A DNA stretch of 64,000 bases, taken from Chloroflexota bacterium. GTDB taxonomy: Bacteria; Chloroflexota; UBA11872. Position 1 is the first letter of the stretch, and every line of letters begins with the position of its first letter. The notes beneath the pieces were generated by a model, which worked only from the letters and a program-made list of their open reading frames with translations, searched no databases and was not told the origin of the DNA. The stretch is taken from NCBI GenBank assembly GCA_026707585.1, contig JAPOWQ010000040.1, positions 62,001-126,000 of the forward strand, written 5' to 3'. Made by a program: the position numbers and the translations under genes. Shown here one piece after another: positions 19,398-28,458 of this stretch.

Positions 19398-20867
19398 GTG
19401 ACAGGCCACGCGAGCGAGCCAATCGATCTCGGCACTCGAAAGCACCTCCTTATCGATTTCTCGCTTATCGATCAAGCTGACGATGTGTCGCTGCGAGTGA
19501 ATCCGCCGACTGTCGGTGGGGTTGCCGTTCACCGGGACCGGGCCTGGGAGCACCACATCCACTTCATGAATTCGGTGATCGACGACGACGGTCTGGCCCG
19601 AATGTGGTATGCGTCCAGCCACATGGGCGCCGGCAATCTCCATTCGTACCGCTGGGGATATGCCGAGTCGCTGGATGGCGTCCATTGGAGAAAGCCGGAC
19701 CTCGGACTCGTTGAACTCAACGGCGTCCGCTCAAACAACCTCCTGCTCGGGGTGCCGGGGAGCGTCTTCAAGGACCCCACGGCGCCTCCGGCGGAGGGCT
19801 ACAAGGGGTATTGGCTTAACTGGGATCCGGACCTCGGTCCACTCGGCTTCGGCTATTCCGTGTCTCCCGACGGCCTTCGATTCGCCTGGAAGGGCGGAAA
19901 CGGCGTCGCGCTGCACGGTGACTCGCAGAACCAGGTCTTTTGGGATGAGCGGATTGGACGTTACGTGGCGTATTTCCGCAGCTGGGTCCCTACCGAGCGC
20001 GACGGGCAGTCGCTGAGCGCCAACGGGCCGTGGCGGCGTGCGGTCGCGCGATGGGAGACCGACGACCTGGCATCGCGGGATGGATGGCAGCTCACCGATT
20101 CGCCGGTTGATGTGCGTGGCCCGCGACTCACCAGCGAGCTTCCCACGGTGCTCGCGCTCGACGAGCGGGACCCGCCTGACATGGACATCTACACGCCCTC
20201 GATCGTCAAGTACCCGGGGGCCGATGACGTCTACATCTCGACATTCTCGGTCTACCGGCACTTCACCGAGGCCGAAATCCTGGACGCGGAGACGCGCCGG
20301 AACGACGGCTTGATGGAGATTCAACTGGCCGTCAGCCGCGACGGGATCACCTGGGAACGACCGGACCGTCGACCCTATGTCCGGATCGATCCCGACGGAC
20401 CGCGATCGAGGATGCTCTACTCGGCGCTCGGCATGGTCATTCGGGACCGCTCGATCTACCAGTACGCGACCGCGTACGACCAGTCGCATGGGCTCAAACG
20501 CAGGAACAACCCGGCTGGCCAGGTCATTTGGACCCGGCAGCGCCTGGACGGCTTCGTCAGCGCCGAGGCGGCCTACGCTGGCGGCCAGTTGATCACGAAG
20601 CCTCTGGTGTTCGCAGGTACTCGCCTGGAGCTCAATGTCGACGCATCCGCCAGCGGCGACGTGCGGATTGAGTTGCAGGACTCAGAGGGCCGAGGCATCG
20701 AGGGATACACCCTGGACAGGTGCGACCGCGTGCTTGGCAATCACATACGGCACGTCGTGACCTGGGCCGGCAACGAACGGCTGCCGGCAACCAACGGCCA
20801 GCCCGTGCGCCTGCGGATTGCCATGCGCGGTGCGCGGTTATACGCCCTGCAATTCGTGGCTACGTAG
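19398..20867 (+). CDS. Propeller-type glycosidase-like protein
   Basis: About 489 residues from GTG 19398, which has GAGG seven bases upstream; an open frame to 19176 exists but has no site or homology. The N-terminus reads LGTRKHLLIDFSLIDQ, as in the paralogue at 54908. WEHHIHFMNSVIDDDGLARMWY follows. Blade repeats of SxDGxxW type recur (AESLDGVHWRKP, AVSRDGITWERP), and PPDMDIYTPSIVKYPGADD is shared with that paralogue. A C-terminal beta-sandwich ends VRLRIAMRGARLYALQF. It lies between the two cobalamin arms and is convergent with cobU. There is no signal peptide. Probable carbohydrate-active enzyme; reaction unknown. Confidence 0.75.
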   Translation: MTGHASEPIDLGTRKHLLIDFSLIDQADDVSLRVNPPTVGGVAVHRDRAWEHHIHFMNSVIDDDGLARMWYASSHMGAGNLHSYRWGYAESLDGVHWRKPDLGLVELNGVRSNNLLLGVPGSVFKDPTAPPAEGYKGYWLNWDPDLGPLGFGYSVSPDGLRFAWKGGNGVALHGDSQNQVFWDERIGRYVAYFRSWVPTERDGQSLSANGPWRRAVARWETDDLASRDGWQLTDSPVDVRGPRLTSELPTVLALDERDPPDMDIYTPSIVKYPGADDVYISTFSVYRHFTEAEILDAETRRNDGLMEIQLAVSRDGITWERPDRRPYVRIDPDGPRSRMLYSALGMVIRDRSIYQYATAYDQSHGLKRRNNPAGQVIWTRQRLDGFVSAEAAYAGGQLITKPLVFAGTRLELNVDASASGDVRIELQDSEGRGIEGYTLDRCDRVLGNHIRHVVTWAGNERLPATNGQPVRLRIAMRGARLYALQFVAT

Positions 20868-20917
20868 CCGAGGCCCGCGCGGTTCGCCCCGGCCACGCGT
20901 GGCCACCCGCCGGCGTT

Positions 20918-21469
20918 TCATCGGCTCTCGAGGCCGCGCGTCTTTAGGTTCACCGGCAACCCCGCAAACACCACGAATACGTCGTCCGCCGCGGCGGCAA
21001 ACTGCTGGTTGACTCGCCCCAGCGCATCCGCATAATCGCGTCCCAGCCTGGTTGGCGGTATGACGCCAAGCCCTACTTCGTTGCTGACGACAATCCAGGC
21101 GGCATTACCCCGCCCGTGAAGTTCGATCAGTCGACGGGCCTGCGTTTGGATGTGTGCCGGTGTCGCCTCGTGTTGCGGGTCCCGGAGCAGCAGGTTGCTG
21201 ACCCACAACGTCAGGCAGTCGACCAGCACGGTGTCGAAGTTCGGCACGAGCGGCGGTAGGGCTGTCACAAGGTCGATGGGTTCTTCGAGTGTCGACCACG
21301 CCGTGGGCCGCTCCGCTCGGTGGGCCTGGATGCGAGCGGCCATTTCCTCGTCGCCGGCCTCGGCCGTGGCCACGAACAGCACCCGTCCGCTCTCGCCCGC
21401 CAACTCCTGCGCAAAGCGGCTCTTCCCGGCGCGAACGCCGCCCAGCACCAGGGTCAGACGCCGGCTCAT
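20918..21469 (-). CDS. cobU: Adenosylcobinamide kinase / guanylyltransferase CobU (CobP)
   Basis: 183 residues from ATG 21469, which overlaps the preceding cobC-type gene by 4 bases (ATGA). The P-loop is LVLGGVRAGKSRFAQ. VDCLTLWVSNLLL and IVVSNEVGLGVIPPTRLGR are the two conserved CobU blocks, the second including the conserved NEVG. The protein phosphorylates adenosylcobinamide and then transfers GMP to give adenosylcobinamide-GDP. It is the last gene of the minus arm. Confidence 0.95.
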   Translation of the reverse strand: MSRRLTLVLGGVRAGKSRFAQELAGESGRVLFVATAEAGDEEMAARIQAHRAERPTAWSTLEEPIDLVTALPPLVPNFDTVLVDCLTLWVSNLLLRDPQHEATPAHIQTQARRLIELHGRGNAAWIVVSNEVGLGVIPPTRLGRDYADALGRVNQQFAAAADDVFVVFAGLPVNLKTRGLESR

Positions 21470-22104
21470 GCGGAATCGGAGGAGTCGACGTCCGCGAGGT
21501 GGCTCGTGTCGTTCCATGACTCAAGCACTCGGCTGCCGTCATGGTCGCTGACGATCGCGAGCGCGGTATTGTCGACTTGAAACTTCCAGAAGTCGGTGTC
21601 GGCCAGATCCAGCAGGCAGACCACAAGGGCGCGCAAAGTGCCGCCGTGCGCCACGACCAGGATGTCCTCCCCGGCGTCAAGCCTGGCATTCGCGCGCGTG
21701 CTGAAGCGGCGAACCCGCTGGAGCGCATCAATGGCGCTCTCGCCACCGGGTGCTGACCATCCCATGTTGCCTCCGGCCTCGATTCGCTCGGCGAGCACTC
21801 CCGGATAGCGCGTCTCGACTTCCTCCAGCGTCAGCCCCTCCCACTCGCCGCATGAGAACTCGCGAAGGTCCGCATCGGGGGTGACCGCAAGGTCGCGGCC
21901 GTCGGCGATGATCCGAGCAGTCTCCGCCGCACGCGCAAGGTCGCTGGCGTAGATGGCCGAGAACTCGACACGCCGCAGCCGTCCGGCCAACCGGGTTGCC
22001 TGGCGGCGGCCTGCGGCGTTCAGCGGCACACCCAGGTGCCCTTGCATCCGGCCCGTTCGATTCCACTCGGTTTCGCCGTGTCGCACGAGATACCAGGTGC
22101 CCAT
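21466..22104 (-). CDS. cobC: Histidine phosphatase, alpha-ribazole phosphatase type (CobC)
   Basis: 212 residues of the phosphoglycerate-mutase-like superfamily. The catalytic His is in YLVRHGETEWN; the second His is in VVAHGGTLRAL near residue 150. FSCGEWEGLTLEEV is the middle acid/base block. Position between cobS and cobU supports removal of the phosphate from alpha-ribazole phosphate or adenosylcobalamin phosphate. The gap to cobS is 10 bases. Confidence 0.88.
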   Translation of the reverse strand: MGTWYLVRHGETEWNRTGRMQGHLGVPLNAAGRRQATRLAGRLRRVEFSAIYASDLARAAETARIIADGRDLAVTPDADLREFSCGEWEGLTLEEVETRYPGVLAERIEAGGNMGWSAPGGESAIDALQRVRRFSTRANARLDAGEDILVVAHGGTLRALVVCLLDLADTDFWKFQVDNTALAIVSDHDGSRVLESWNDTSHLADVDSSDSA

Positions 22105-22114
22105 GTTTGCGCGC

Positions 22115-22876
22115 CTACCAGAACGGTGCGCCGGCGAACCCCGGCGACAGCTGAATCAGAATAAGCCCGGCCAGCAGGACCGCGACTTCCGCAACTTCGT
22201 TGGTTGCGCCGTAGGTGTCCCCGGTCATGCCGCCGAGTAATCGCAGGAACCAGAGTCCGAGCCCCAGGGCAACGACTGTTGCGACTCCAAGTAGCAGCAA
22301 CCCGGCGAGCCCCAGCAACAGTCCGCCCGCTGCAGCGGCCGTGAGCAGCGCAAGGGCGAGCTGACGCCAGCTGGCGCCATCCTGGAACGCCGATCCGAGT
22401 CCCTGCGTTCGCGCGTATGGAAAAACGGACATTGCGGCGACCATGGCAAAGCGCGAAAGGCTCGGAAAGAGCACCAGAAGGCCTATTCGTTCAGCTTCAG
22501 GGATGCCCGCCAGCAGCGTCCACTTGAGCAGCAACAGGCATGCGCCGCCGATCGCGGCGAACGCCCCGACGTGCGAATCCCGAAGAATGGCGAGGCGCGC
22601 CTCCCGATCGCAGCCGCCCAGGAGGCCGTCGCACGTATCCAGGAATCCTTCCGTGTGCAGGGCGCGAGTAAGCACCAGCATGGCCACGACGAGCAGCGCT
22701 CCAACCACTGGCAGCGGCAGAACCTGGCGAGCCGCAACGTCCAGCCCGGCCAGCAGCCCGCCCAGCCCGAGTCCGACCAGCGGAAAGTAGACCCTGGCAA
22801 GGCCCATCGGCCCGGCGTAAGCGCCGCCAACGGGCAGAACGGTCAGAAAACCAATGGCCAGCCGCAGACTTCTCAC
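22115..22876 (-). CDS. cobS: Adenosylcobinamide-GDP ribazoletransferase CobS
   Basis: 253 residues and several membrane helices, with the diagnostic LTRALHTEGFLDTCDGLLGG and REARLAILRDSHVGAFA. LGGMTGDTYGATNEVAE near residue 215 is the second conserved acidic block. The enzyme joins alpha-ribazole (phosphate) to adenosylcobinamide-GDP in the membrane. The GTG start overlaps the cobT stop (GTGA), indicating coupled translation. Confidence 0.95.
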   Translation of the reverse strand: MRSLRLAIGFLTVLPVGGAYAGPMGLARVYFPLVGLGLGGLLAGLDVAARQVLPLPVVGALLVVAMLVLTRALHTEGFLDTCDGLLGGCDREARLAILRDSHVGAFAAIGGACLLLLKWTLLAGIPEAERIGLLVLFPSLSRFAMVAAMSVFPYARTQGLGSAFQDGASWRQLALALLTAAAAGGLLLGLAGLLLLGVATVVALGLGLWFLRLLGGMTGDTYGATNEVAEVAVLLAGLILIQLSPGFAGAPFW

Positions 22877-23952
22877 GCGGATGGCTCCGTGGGATGTCCT
22901 GGCTCCCGGTCCGAGACCCCGGCTTCATCAAATGTGGCCATGTCGGACAGGCAGGCCGCGGCGACTTCAACCAGGCCCGCCGCCAGCAGGGCGCCCGTGC
23001 CTTCACCCAGCCGCATGTCCAGATCCAGCAGCGGCTGGAGTCCCAGGTGTTTCAGCGTGACCCGGTGACCGGGTTCGGCCGAGAGGTGGCCCGCGATCAC
23101 GTAGTCCAGGACCGTTGGGCAGAGGCTGTGCGCGATCAGTGCGGCCGCGCCGGACACGAAGCCGTCGAGCACCACGGCGCGCCGAGCCAGCGCCCCGCCC
23201 AGGACCACGCCCGCCAGCACCCCGATCTCGAAGCCGCCAACCGTGCGCAAAATGTCCAGCCCGTCATCGGCATCCGGCCGATTCACATCCAGCGCGCGTT
23301 CCACGCAGGCGATCTTGTGCTGGAGTTCCGGATCGGATCGACCCGTGCCCCGCCCGGTCGTCAGCCGCGGCGGCGTCGTGGTGAGTGCTGCCGTAATGGC
23401 GCTCGCAGCCGTGGTGTTGCCGATGCCCATGTCACCCGTGGCGATTACGTGCGCACCGTTTTCGGCGGCGTCCAGGGCGATGCCGACACCGGCCGAGATG
23501 CAGTCCTCAGCCTGTTCACGGGTCATGGCCGGACCTTGTGTCATGTCGCGTGTTGCGCGTCCGGCCGAGACGACGCGCAGATTCGGATGGGCGGGCAGCG
23601 GCGTGGCAACACCAGCATCCACAATCACCAGCTCGACTCCCCGCGTTCGCGCCATCACGCTGACCGCCGCGCCACCGCCCAGGAAATTCAGCACCATCTG
23701 GGCGGTCACCGCCTGCGGATACCCCGTCACCCCCTGCGCCACCACCCCGTGATCGGCGGCGGCAACGACTAACGTGGTGTTCCGGGCAATCGGACGCTCG
23801 GTTCCGAAGATCCCGGCCAGCTGAATCGAAATCTCTTCCAGCCGGCCCAAACTGCCCGGCGGCTTCGTCAGCCGCTGCTGACGCTGCGTTGCCGCCTGCT
23901 TCGCTTTGGCATCACCCGCGCGGATGCCGGCGACAACGTCCTCAAGTCGCAC
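22873..23952 (-). CDS. cobT: Nicotinate-nucleotide:dimethylbenzimidazole phosphoribosyltransferase CobT
   Basis: 359 residues, standard CobT length. KPPGSLGRLEEISIQLAG starts the fold; VAAADHGVVAQGVTGYPQ and TGDMGIGNTTAASAI are diagnostic. The catalytic Glu is in MRLGEGTGALLA near the end. It activates the lower-ligand base as alpha-ribazole phosphate. It starts with GTG two bases after the cobO stop. Confidence 0.95.
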   Translation of the reverse strand: MRLEDVVAGIRAGDAKAKQAATQRQQRLTKPPGSLGRLEEISIQLAGIFGTERPIARNTTLVVAAADHGVVAQGVTGYPQAVTAQMVLNFLGGGAAVSVMARTRGVELVIVDAGVATPLPAHPNLRVVSAGRATRDMTQGPAMTREQAEDCISAGVGIALDAAENGAHVIATGDMGIGNTTAASAITAALTTTPPRLTTGRGTGRSDPELQHKIACVERALDVNRPDADDGLDILRTVGGFEIGVLAGVVLGGALARRAVVLDGFVSGAAALIAHSLCPTVLDYVIAGHLSAEPGHRVTLKHLGLQPLLDLDMRLGEGTGALLAAGLVEVAAACLSDMATFDEAGVSDREPGHPTEPSA

Positions 23953-23954
23953 GC

Positions 23955-24530
23955 CTAGAACTCAATCCCCCGTTGCGCGCGGATGCCCTGCTCGCGATAG
24001 GGGTGCTTGATCAGCTTCATTTCAGTGACCAGGTCCGCGCAGTCGATGAGATCCTGCGGCGCATTCCGTCCGGTGATGATCACGTGCAGCGGCGCCGGCC
24101 GCGCCTTCAGCGTCTCCACCACGTCCTCCACCGGCACCCATCCGTAGTGCATCGCGTAGGTGAACTCGTCCAGCACGATGATGTCTTCGTCGCCCTTGAG
24201 AATCGCTTTCTTGCAGTGGTCCCACTGCTCCACCGCCAGCGCCGCCGTCCGGTCCATGTCCTTGGACAGCCAGGTAAATCCATCGCCCAGCGCCTCGATG
24301 GGAATGTCCAGCCGCATCGCCGCCCGGTGCTCGCCGAAGGTGGCGGTGGTGTGCTTGATGAACTGGAACATCCGGATCTTGAAGTCACGCCCCCAGGCCC
24401 GAAAAATCACCCCCAGCGCCGCCGTCGTCTTCCCCTTGCCCTCGCCGGTATTGACGATCACCAGGCCGTGCCGGCGACGAGGGCGCTTGGGAACTTCGGC
24501 GGGTTTTGTCTGAGGATCCCTGGCGCTCAT
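23955..24530 (-). CDS. cobO: Corrinoid adenosyltransferase CobO/BtuR type
   Basis: 191 residues. The P-loop variant GEGKGKTTAALG near residue 29 and the Walker-B-like DIIVLDEFTYAMHYGW near residue 117 are diagnostic of the CobA/CobO family. ITGRNAPQDLIDCADLVTEM completes the fold. It transfers the adenosyl group of ATP to reduced corrinoid. The ATG overlaps the stop of the BtuD gene (ATGA). Confidence 0.95.
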   Translation of the reverse strand: MSARDPQTKPAEVPKRPRRRHGLVIVNTGEGKGKTTAALGVIFRAWGRDFKIRMFQFIKHTTATFGEHRAAMRLDIPIEALGDGFTWLSKDMDRTAALAVEQWDHCKKAILKGDEDIIVLDEFTYAMHYGWVPVEDVVETLKARPAPLHVIITGRNAPQDLIDCADLVTEMKLIKHPYREQGIRAQRGIEF

Positions 24531-25423
24531 GTCGTAGCCGCTCCTGGGGTTGCCGGGCTGGCTGCCGCTTCCCGGTTGTGGTGTGGACTGCGGCCGTTGG
24601 CGCCAGCCGCCGACGCTGAACCGTTCTCGTCGGCCGGGGCGATAAGGCTGACCACCAGCGAACCGGTCACCGGGTCCGGGTAAACCGCTGATCGAACCCC
24701 GAATGCGGCCTCAATGATGTCCGGCGCCAGCACCTCCGCGGGCGTCCCGTCCGCAAGCACCCGTCCCTCACTGAGCAGCACCAGGCGATCGCAATAGCGC
24801 GCCGCCATGCCGAGATCGTGAATGGCGGCCACGGCTGTCAGCCCCTCGTCCACCAATTGGCGCACGAGATCCAGCACCCGCAGCTTGTGCAGCACGTCCA
24901 GGTTGGCCGTCGGCTCGTCCAGCAGCAGCACGCGCGGCTGCTGCGCCAGGGCCCGCGACACGAACACCCGCTGGCGCTCGCCGCCGGACAGCGTGTCCAG
25001 CGTTCGCTCGGCGAATTCGTCCGTCTCCGTGAGCTCCATGGCTTCCCGCGCAATCCGCTCGTCGTTCGGGCCCTCAATCTGGAAGCGCCCCAGGTGCGGA
25101 TACCGCCCCATCAGGACCAGTTCGCGCGCCGTGAACCCGTGCGTATACGGCGCGATCTGCGGCACCAGGGCCATCCGGGCCGCAACGTCCCTGGCGGGGA
25201 TAGTCTTGAGTTCCTCGCCCTCCAGCCAGACCGCCCCTTCCTGCGGCCGCAGCACGCCCGCAATGGCGCGGAGAAGCGTTGACTTCCCCGCGCCATTCGG
25301 ACCGATCAGACCGACCAGTTGACCCTGGTCCGCGTGCAGCCGCACGCGCTCGAGCAGCGCCTTCGCCTCGACCCGAAAGCCGAGTTCGTCCGCCCGGATA
25401 GACGCTGTCCGTTCGGTCTGCAT
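24527..25423 (-). CDS. btuD: Corrinoid ABC importer ATP-binding protein (BtuD type)
   Basis: 298 residues from ATG 25423 (a TTG two codons earlier is possible). Walker A is GPNGAGKSTLL, the Q-loop lies in ALVPQIAPYTHG, the signature is LSGGERQRVFVSRALAQ, Walker B is VLLLDEPTANLD and the switch is AAIHDLG. A C-terminal Ala/Gly/Asn-rich tail of about 40 residues is unusual. The closest type is the iron-siderophore/vitamin B12 importer ATPase. Location between btuF and cobO under a cobalamin riboswitch makes corrinoid the likely cargo. Confidence 0.92.
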   Translation of the reverse strand: MQTERTASIRADELGFRVEAKALLERVRLHADQGQLVGLIGPNGAGKSTLLRAIAGVLRPQEGAVWLEGEELKTIPARDVAARMALVPQIAPYTHGFTARELVLMGRYPHLGRFQIEGPNDERIAREAMELTETDEFAERTLDTLSGGERQRVFVSRALAQQPRVLLLDEPTANLDVLHKLRVLDLVRQLVDEGLTAVAAIHDLGMAARYCDRLVLLSEGRVLADGTPAEVLAPDIIEAAFGVRSAVYPDPVTGSLVVSLIAPADENGSASAAGANGRSPHHNREAAASPATPGAATT

Positions 25424-25429
25424 CGTCAA

Positions 25430-26743
25430 CTACTCCGCCAGGCTGAAGGGCGGACTCTCGGAGTCGCCCAACGCATCCGGCCACAGGATTCGGGCCAGGT
25501 CTTCGGCCCCGCGGATGTTCCAATAGGACAGCGTGGTGAAGTGCTTGCTCTCAACCACGTAGATGGCCTCGTTCTTGACCGCCGGTAGCTCGGCCAGCGC
25601 CTCATTGTCCAGCAGGCTCTGCCTGAACTCGTTGGCCCCAAACTCAACGGGTTGTGCAATCACGATCACCTCCGGGTTCATGGCAATCACACCCTCCAGG
25701 CTGGTGGTCTGATTCCCCTCGATCCCGGCCTCCGCGGCCACGTTCAGGCCGCCGGCCGCCGTGATGACTCCGCCCTCGGTGGAGTCCTTGCCGGCCGTCC
25801 AGATCTTGTCGCCGAACTGCGTGAGGGCGAGCACGCGCGGTCGGGTCTCAACCTCCCCGGTCACGGCGATCAAGGCCTCGTAGCGCTCGCGAACCTCGGC
25901 GGCGAACGCAACGGCCCGCTCCTCTTCCCCGTAGATGTAGCCCATCAGCAGGATGTTGCTGATCCGGGCCTCCGGACCCTGCGTGAGCTCGGTCTGGATC
26001 ACCGGAATCCCGGCCTTCGACAGGGCGGCAATGCCGTCCGCCGAAAAGAACGGGCTGGTCACGATGATGTCCGGTTCCTGCGCGATGATCGTTTCCGGGT
26101 CACGGGAGATCTCGGTCTTCGCCTGCAGCAGGTCCGCGACGTTGGAGTAGGTGATGTTCTTCGACGAACCGCCCACCGCGATCAGTCGCTCGATCGGAAC
26201 GATCGCCAGCGTCATCTCGTCGTGTCCCACGGACGCCGTGATGATGCTGAGCGGCTTGGCCGGAATGCTGACGACGCCGTTCAGCCCCTCCACCTCGCGT
26301 GGCCACCCGAAGTTGCTCGGGTCGACAATCCCCCGCACCCCTTGAAACGCCTCGGCGAAGGCCGGGGCGGCAGGAGTGGCTTCCTCAGTCGGGGTCGGCT
26401 CGGGCGTAGCTTCCGGCGTTGCCGTCGCTGTCGCCGCGGGCGTGGCCTCGGCGGTTGGCTCCGGAGTCGCGGTGGGCCTTGCGGTCGCCGCCGGCGTTGG
26501 CTCGACCGTGGCCTCTGGAGTCGGCTGCGCCGTAGCGGCCGGCGCCGGCGTCGACTCCGCGCGCACGACCTGAGGCGTGGCGGCCGGCGGCGGTGCGGCG
26601 GTCGCTGCTGGCGGCGGGACGTCGTCCTCCGGCCCGCAGGCCGAAAAGGCCAGCGCCAGCACCAGCGCGAGAATCGGCAACACGGCAAAGCTACGCAGTC
26701 GCTGCATGGAGCCCATGAATCCTTTCAGGTGGCCGCGCCTCAC
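25430..26743 (-). CDS. btuF: Corrinoid-binding lipoprotein of ABC importer (BtuF type)
   Basis: About 437 residues. The GTG at 26743 overlaps the btuC stop (GTGA); ATG 26716 or 26707 are alternative starts. A hydrophobic leader ends in the lipobox LAFSACG. A Pro/Ala/Thr linker of about 90 residues follows, then the two-lobed helical-backbone binding fold: EVEGLNGVVSIPAKPLSIIT, SVGHDEMTLAI, DIIVTSPFFSADGI, RPRVLALTQFGDKIWTAG, and SYWNIRGAEDLARILWP. It captures the corrinoid outside the membrane for BtuC/BtuD. Confidence 0.88.
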   Translation of the reverse strand: MRRGHLKGFMGSMQRLRSFAVLPILALVLALAFSACGPEDDVPPPAATAAPPPAATPQVVRAESTPAPAATAQPTPEATVEPTPAATARPTATPEPTAEATPAATATATPEATPEPTPTEEATPAAPAFAEAFQGVRGIVDPSNFGWPREVEGLNGVVSIPAKPLSIITASVGHDEMTLAIVPIERLIAVGGSSKNITYSNVADLLQAKTEISRDPETIIAQEPDIIVTSPFFSADGIAALSKAGIPVIQTELTQGPEARISNILLMGYIYGEEERAVAFAAEVRERYEALIAVTGEVETRPRVLALTQFGDKIWTAGKDSTEGGVITAAGGLNVAAEAGIEGNQTTSLEGVIAMNPEVIVIAQPVEFGANEFRQSLLDNEALAELPAVKNEAIYVVESKHFTTLSYWNIRGAEDLARILWPDALGDSESPPFSLAE

Positions 26744-27792
26744 AGCGCATAGGCCTGACGCTTATTCCGAATCAGCAACAAGGCGAAAAACGGCGCGCCC
26801 ACAAAGGCCGTCAGCACCCCGACCCGAAACTCCGCCGGCTGGATGATCGTCCGGGCAAACGTGTCGGCCACGATCACGAATACCGCCCCCGCAAGCGCGC
26901 TCAGCGGGATCAGCACCCGGTGATCCGGCCCCAGCACTAGCCGCAAAATGTGCGGTGTGACCAGCCCTACGAAGGCGATGGTTCCGCTCACGGCCACCGC
27001 CGCGCCGGTCGCCAGTGCGGCAGCCCCCAGCAGCGCAACTCGGGTCAAGCTCACCCGCACACCCAGCGCCCGCGCCTCGTCGTCCCCCAGCATCAACAGG
27101 TTCAGATCGCGCGCGCGCACCAGGATCACGACCGTGGCGCCCACGATCAGCGGCGCCGAAATATGCACGTGCTCCCAGGCCCGCGAATCCAGGCCGCCCG
27201 CCAGCCAGAACAGGATCTCGCGCAGCGCTTCGTTGTCCGGCAGCAAAATGATGATTGCGGAGATCACCGCTCCCAGGAACGCGTTCACCGCCACCCCGGC
27301 CAGCAGCAGCGTCGCCATCGAGAAGTGCCCGCCAACCGCCGCAATGCCGTAGACCAGGAACGTCGCCGCCACGGCGCCCACGAAAGCAAACGACGGCAGC
27401 GCCAGAAAGAACAGGCCCGTCAACCCCGTCGCAATTGCAATGACCGCGCCCAGCGCCCCGCCCGCCGAGACCCCGATAATCCCGGGATCCGCCATCGGGT
27501 TCCTAAACAGCCCCTGCATCGTCGCCCCGGCCACCGCCAGTGCCATCCCGACAAAGGCGCCGACCAGGATTCGCGGCAGCCGAATCTGCTCAATGACCAG
27601 GTGCTCCGTGCGGCTGACCTCGGCCAGATCAAGGCCAACGAACGACAGCACGACCGCCGCCACGTGACCCGCCGGTATCTCAACCGGCCCAAGGCTCAGC
27701 GAGATCAACGAGGTCAGCAGCACCAGCCCGCCGAGCAACACGCCGCCAACAGCAAGGCGAACGGAAATCCCGGCCTGGCGGAATTGACGCAT
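26740..27792 (-). CDS. btuC: Corrinoid ABC importer permease (BtuC/FecCD type)
   Basis: About 350 residues from ATG 27792; an in-frame GTG at 27921 sits right against the riboswitch and would add 43 poorly conserved residues. Ten-helix FecCD-type permease with RLPRILVGAFVGMALAVAG, MQGLFRNPMADPGIIGVSAG, FWLAGGLDSRAWEHV and GTIAFVGLVTPHILRLVLGP, all family landmarks. First gene of the minus-strand operon, read from the cobalamin riboswitch. Confidence 0.92.
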   Translation of the reverse strand: MRQFRQAGISVRLAVGGVLLGGLVLLTSLISLSLGPVEIPAGHVAAVVLSFVGLDLAEVSRTEHLVIEQIRLPRILVGAFVGMALAVAGATMQGLFRNPMADPGIIGVSAGGALGAVIAIATGLTGLFFLALPSFAFVGAVAATFLVYGIAAVGGHFSMATLLLAGVAVNAFLGAVISAIIILLPDNEALREILFWLAGGLDSRAWEHVHISAPLIVGATVVILVRARDLNLLMLGDDEARALGVRVSLTRVALLGAAALATGAAVAVSGTIAFVGLVTPHILRLVLGPDHRVLIPLSALAGAVFVIVADTFARTIIQPAEFRVGVLTAFVGAPFFALLLIRNKRQAYAL

Positions 27793-27925
27793 CGACGTCG
27801 GTCGAGCGGCCTCTCGCAAGTCCTGCCTCCAGCGATTCTCCGCTGAAAGCCAAGGCCTTCGAGTTGCCAGGTCCTGCGACCTGACGCCCGAGGAACCCTC
27901 TCTTGAGCGGAGAGCGGTCACCTCT

Positions 27926-28087
27926 CGTTCAGGCAGGTCTCCTGGCTTACGGGCTTAGGTCTGTCGCCGGTCCCTTCCCATCGATCCCTCGACAGTGGAC
28001 CCCGGCTCCGAAATCCCGCTTACAGTGGCGCTACCGCGGCGGATTTGCACCGCCTTCCCTATTCTCCCTAGGGCGGGCACCTGAACG
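27926..28087 (-). promoter_or_regulatory. Cobalamin riboswitch
   Basis: On the minus strand the closing stem pairs CGTTCAGG (5' end, 28087) with CCTGAACG (3' end, 27926). Between them are the conserved AGGGAATAGGGAA stretch, GGTGCAAATCCGCCGC, the GCCACTG loop (28023-28029) and the B12 box GCCAGGAGACCTGCC (27932-27946). This is a complete class-I-like cobalamin riboswitch. It would switch off btuC-btuF-btuD and the cob genes when adenosylcobalamin is abundant. Confidence 0.95.
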
Positions 28088-28118
28088 AACGATGCGTAAC
28101 TAAGTTCGGTTGGGCGGA

Positions 28119-28147
28119 AGTGTTGCCGGGCGGACGGGGACTGTCAA
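28119..28147 (-). promoter_or_regulatory. Candidate promoter of the cobalamin minus-arm operon
   Basis: On the minus strand a perfect TTGACA -35 (28147-28142) is followed after 17 bases by AACACT (28124-28119) as a weak -10. Transcription would begin about 25 bases before the riboswitch. Confidence 0.45.
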
Positions 28148-28196
28148 GCGAGCACGTGAGCGGGCCGGCAGGCCGAACATGGGGAATAGCAAGTCG

Positions 28197-28211
28197 CATG
28201 TTATAAACATG
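28197..28211. promoter_or_regulatory. Operator-like palindrome of the toxin-antitoxin operon
   Basis: CATGTT-ATA-AACATG is a perfect 15-base palindrome 10-16 bases upstream of the antitoxin start, and its centre could also be a -10 element. Ribbon-helix-helix antitoxins usually repress their own operon at such sites. Confidence 0.5.
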
Positions 28212-28221
28212 TGATACTGTG

Positions 28222-28458
28222 ATGAGCATGTCGAAGATGATTCAGGTCCGCAATGTACCCGACGAGGTGCATCGCGAGGCCAAGGCGAGAGCGGCCCGCG
28301 CCGGGCTGAGTCTCTCGGACTTTCTGCTTCGAGAGTTGGAGCGAGCGCTGTCGGTCCCGCCGGTTGAGGAGGTGCTTGCGCGGATCGCCGCCAGGGAACG
28401 TCCGCATCTGTCTGAGTCCCCGGCGCAAGTCATCCGGCGTGAACGCGAGCAGCGGTGA
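28222..28458 (+). CDS. Ribbon-helix-helix antitoxin (VapB/FitA-like)
   Basis: About 78 residues; in-frame starts at 28219 (GTG), 28222, 28228 and 28237 cannot be separated, and no clear ribosome site is visible, so leaderless translation is possible. MIQVRNVPDEVHREAKARAA and AGLSLSDFLLRELERAL form the strand-helix-helix DNA-binding fold of FitA-type antitoxins. The C-terminal tail (EEVLARIAARERP) would wrap the toxin. Its stop overlaps the PIN toxin start (GTGA), the classic type II pair layout. Confidence 0.88.
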   Translation: MSMSKMIQVRNVPDEVHREAKARAARAGLSLSDFLLRELERALSVPPVEEVLARIAARERPHLSESPAQVIRREREQR

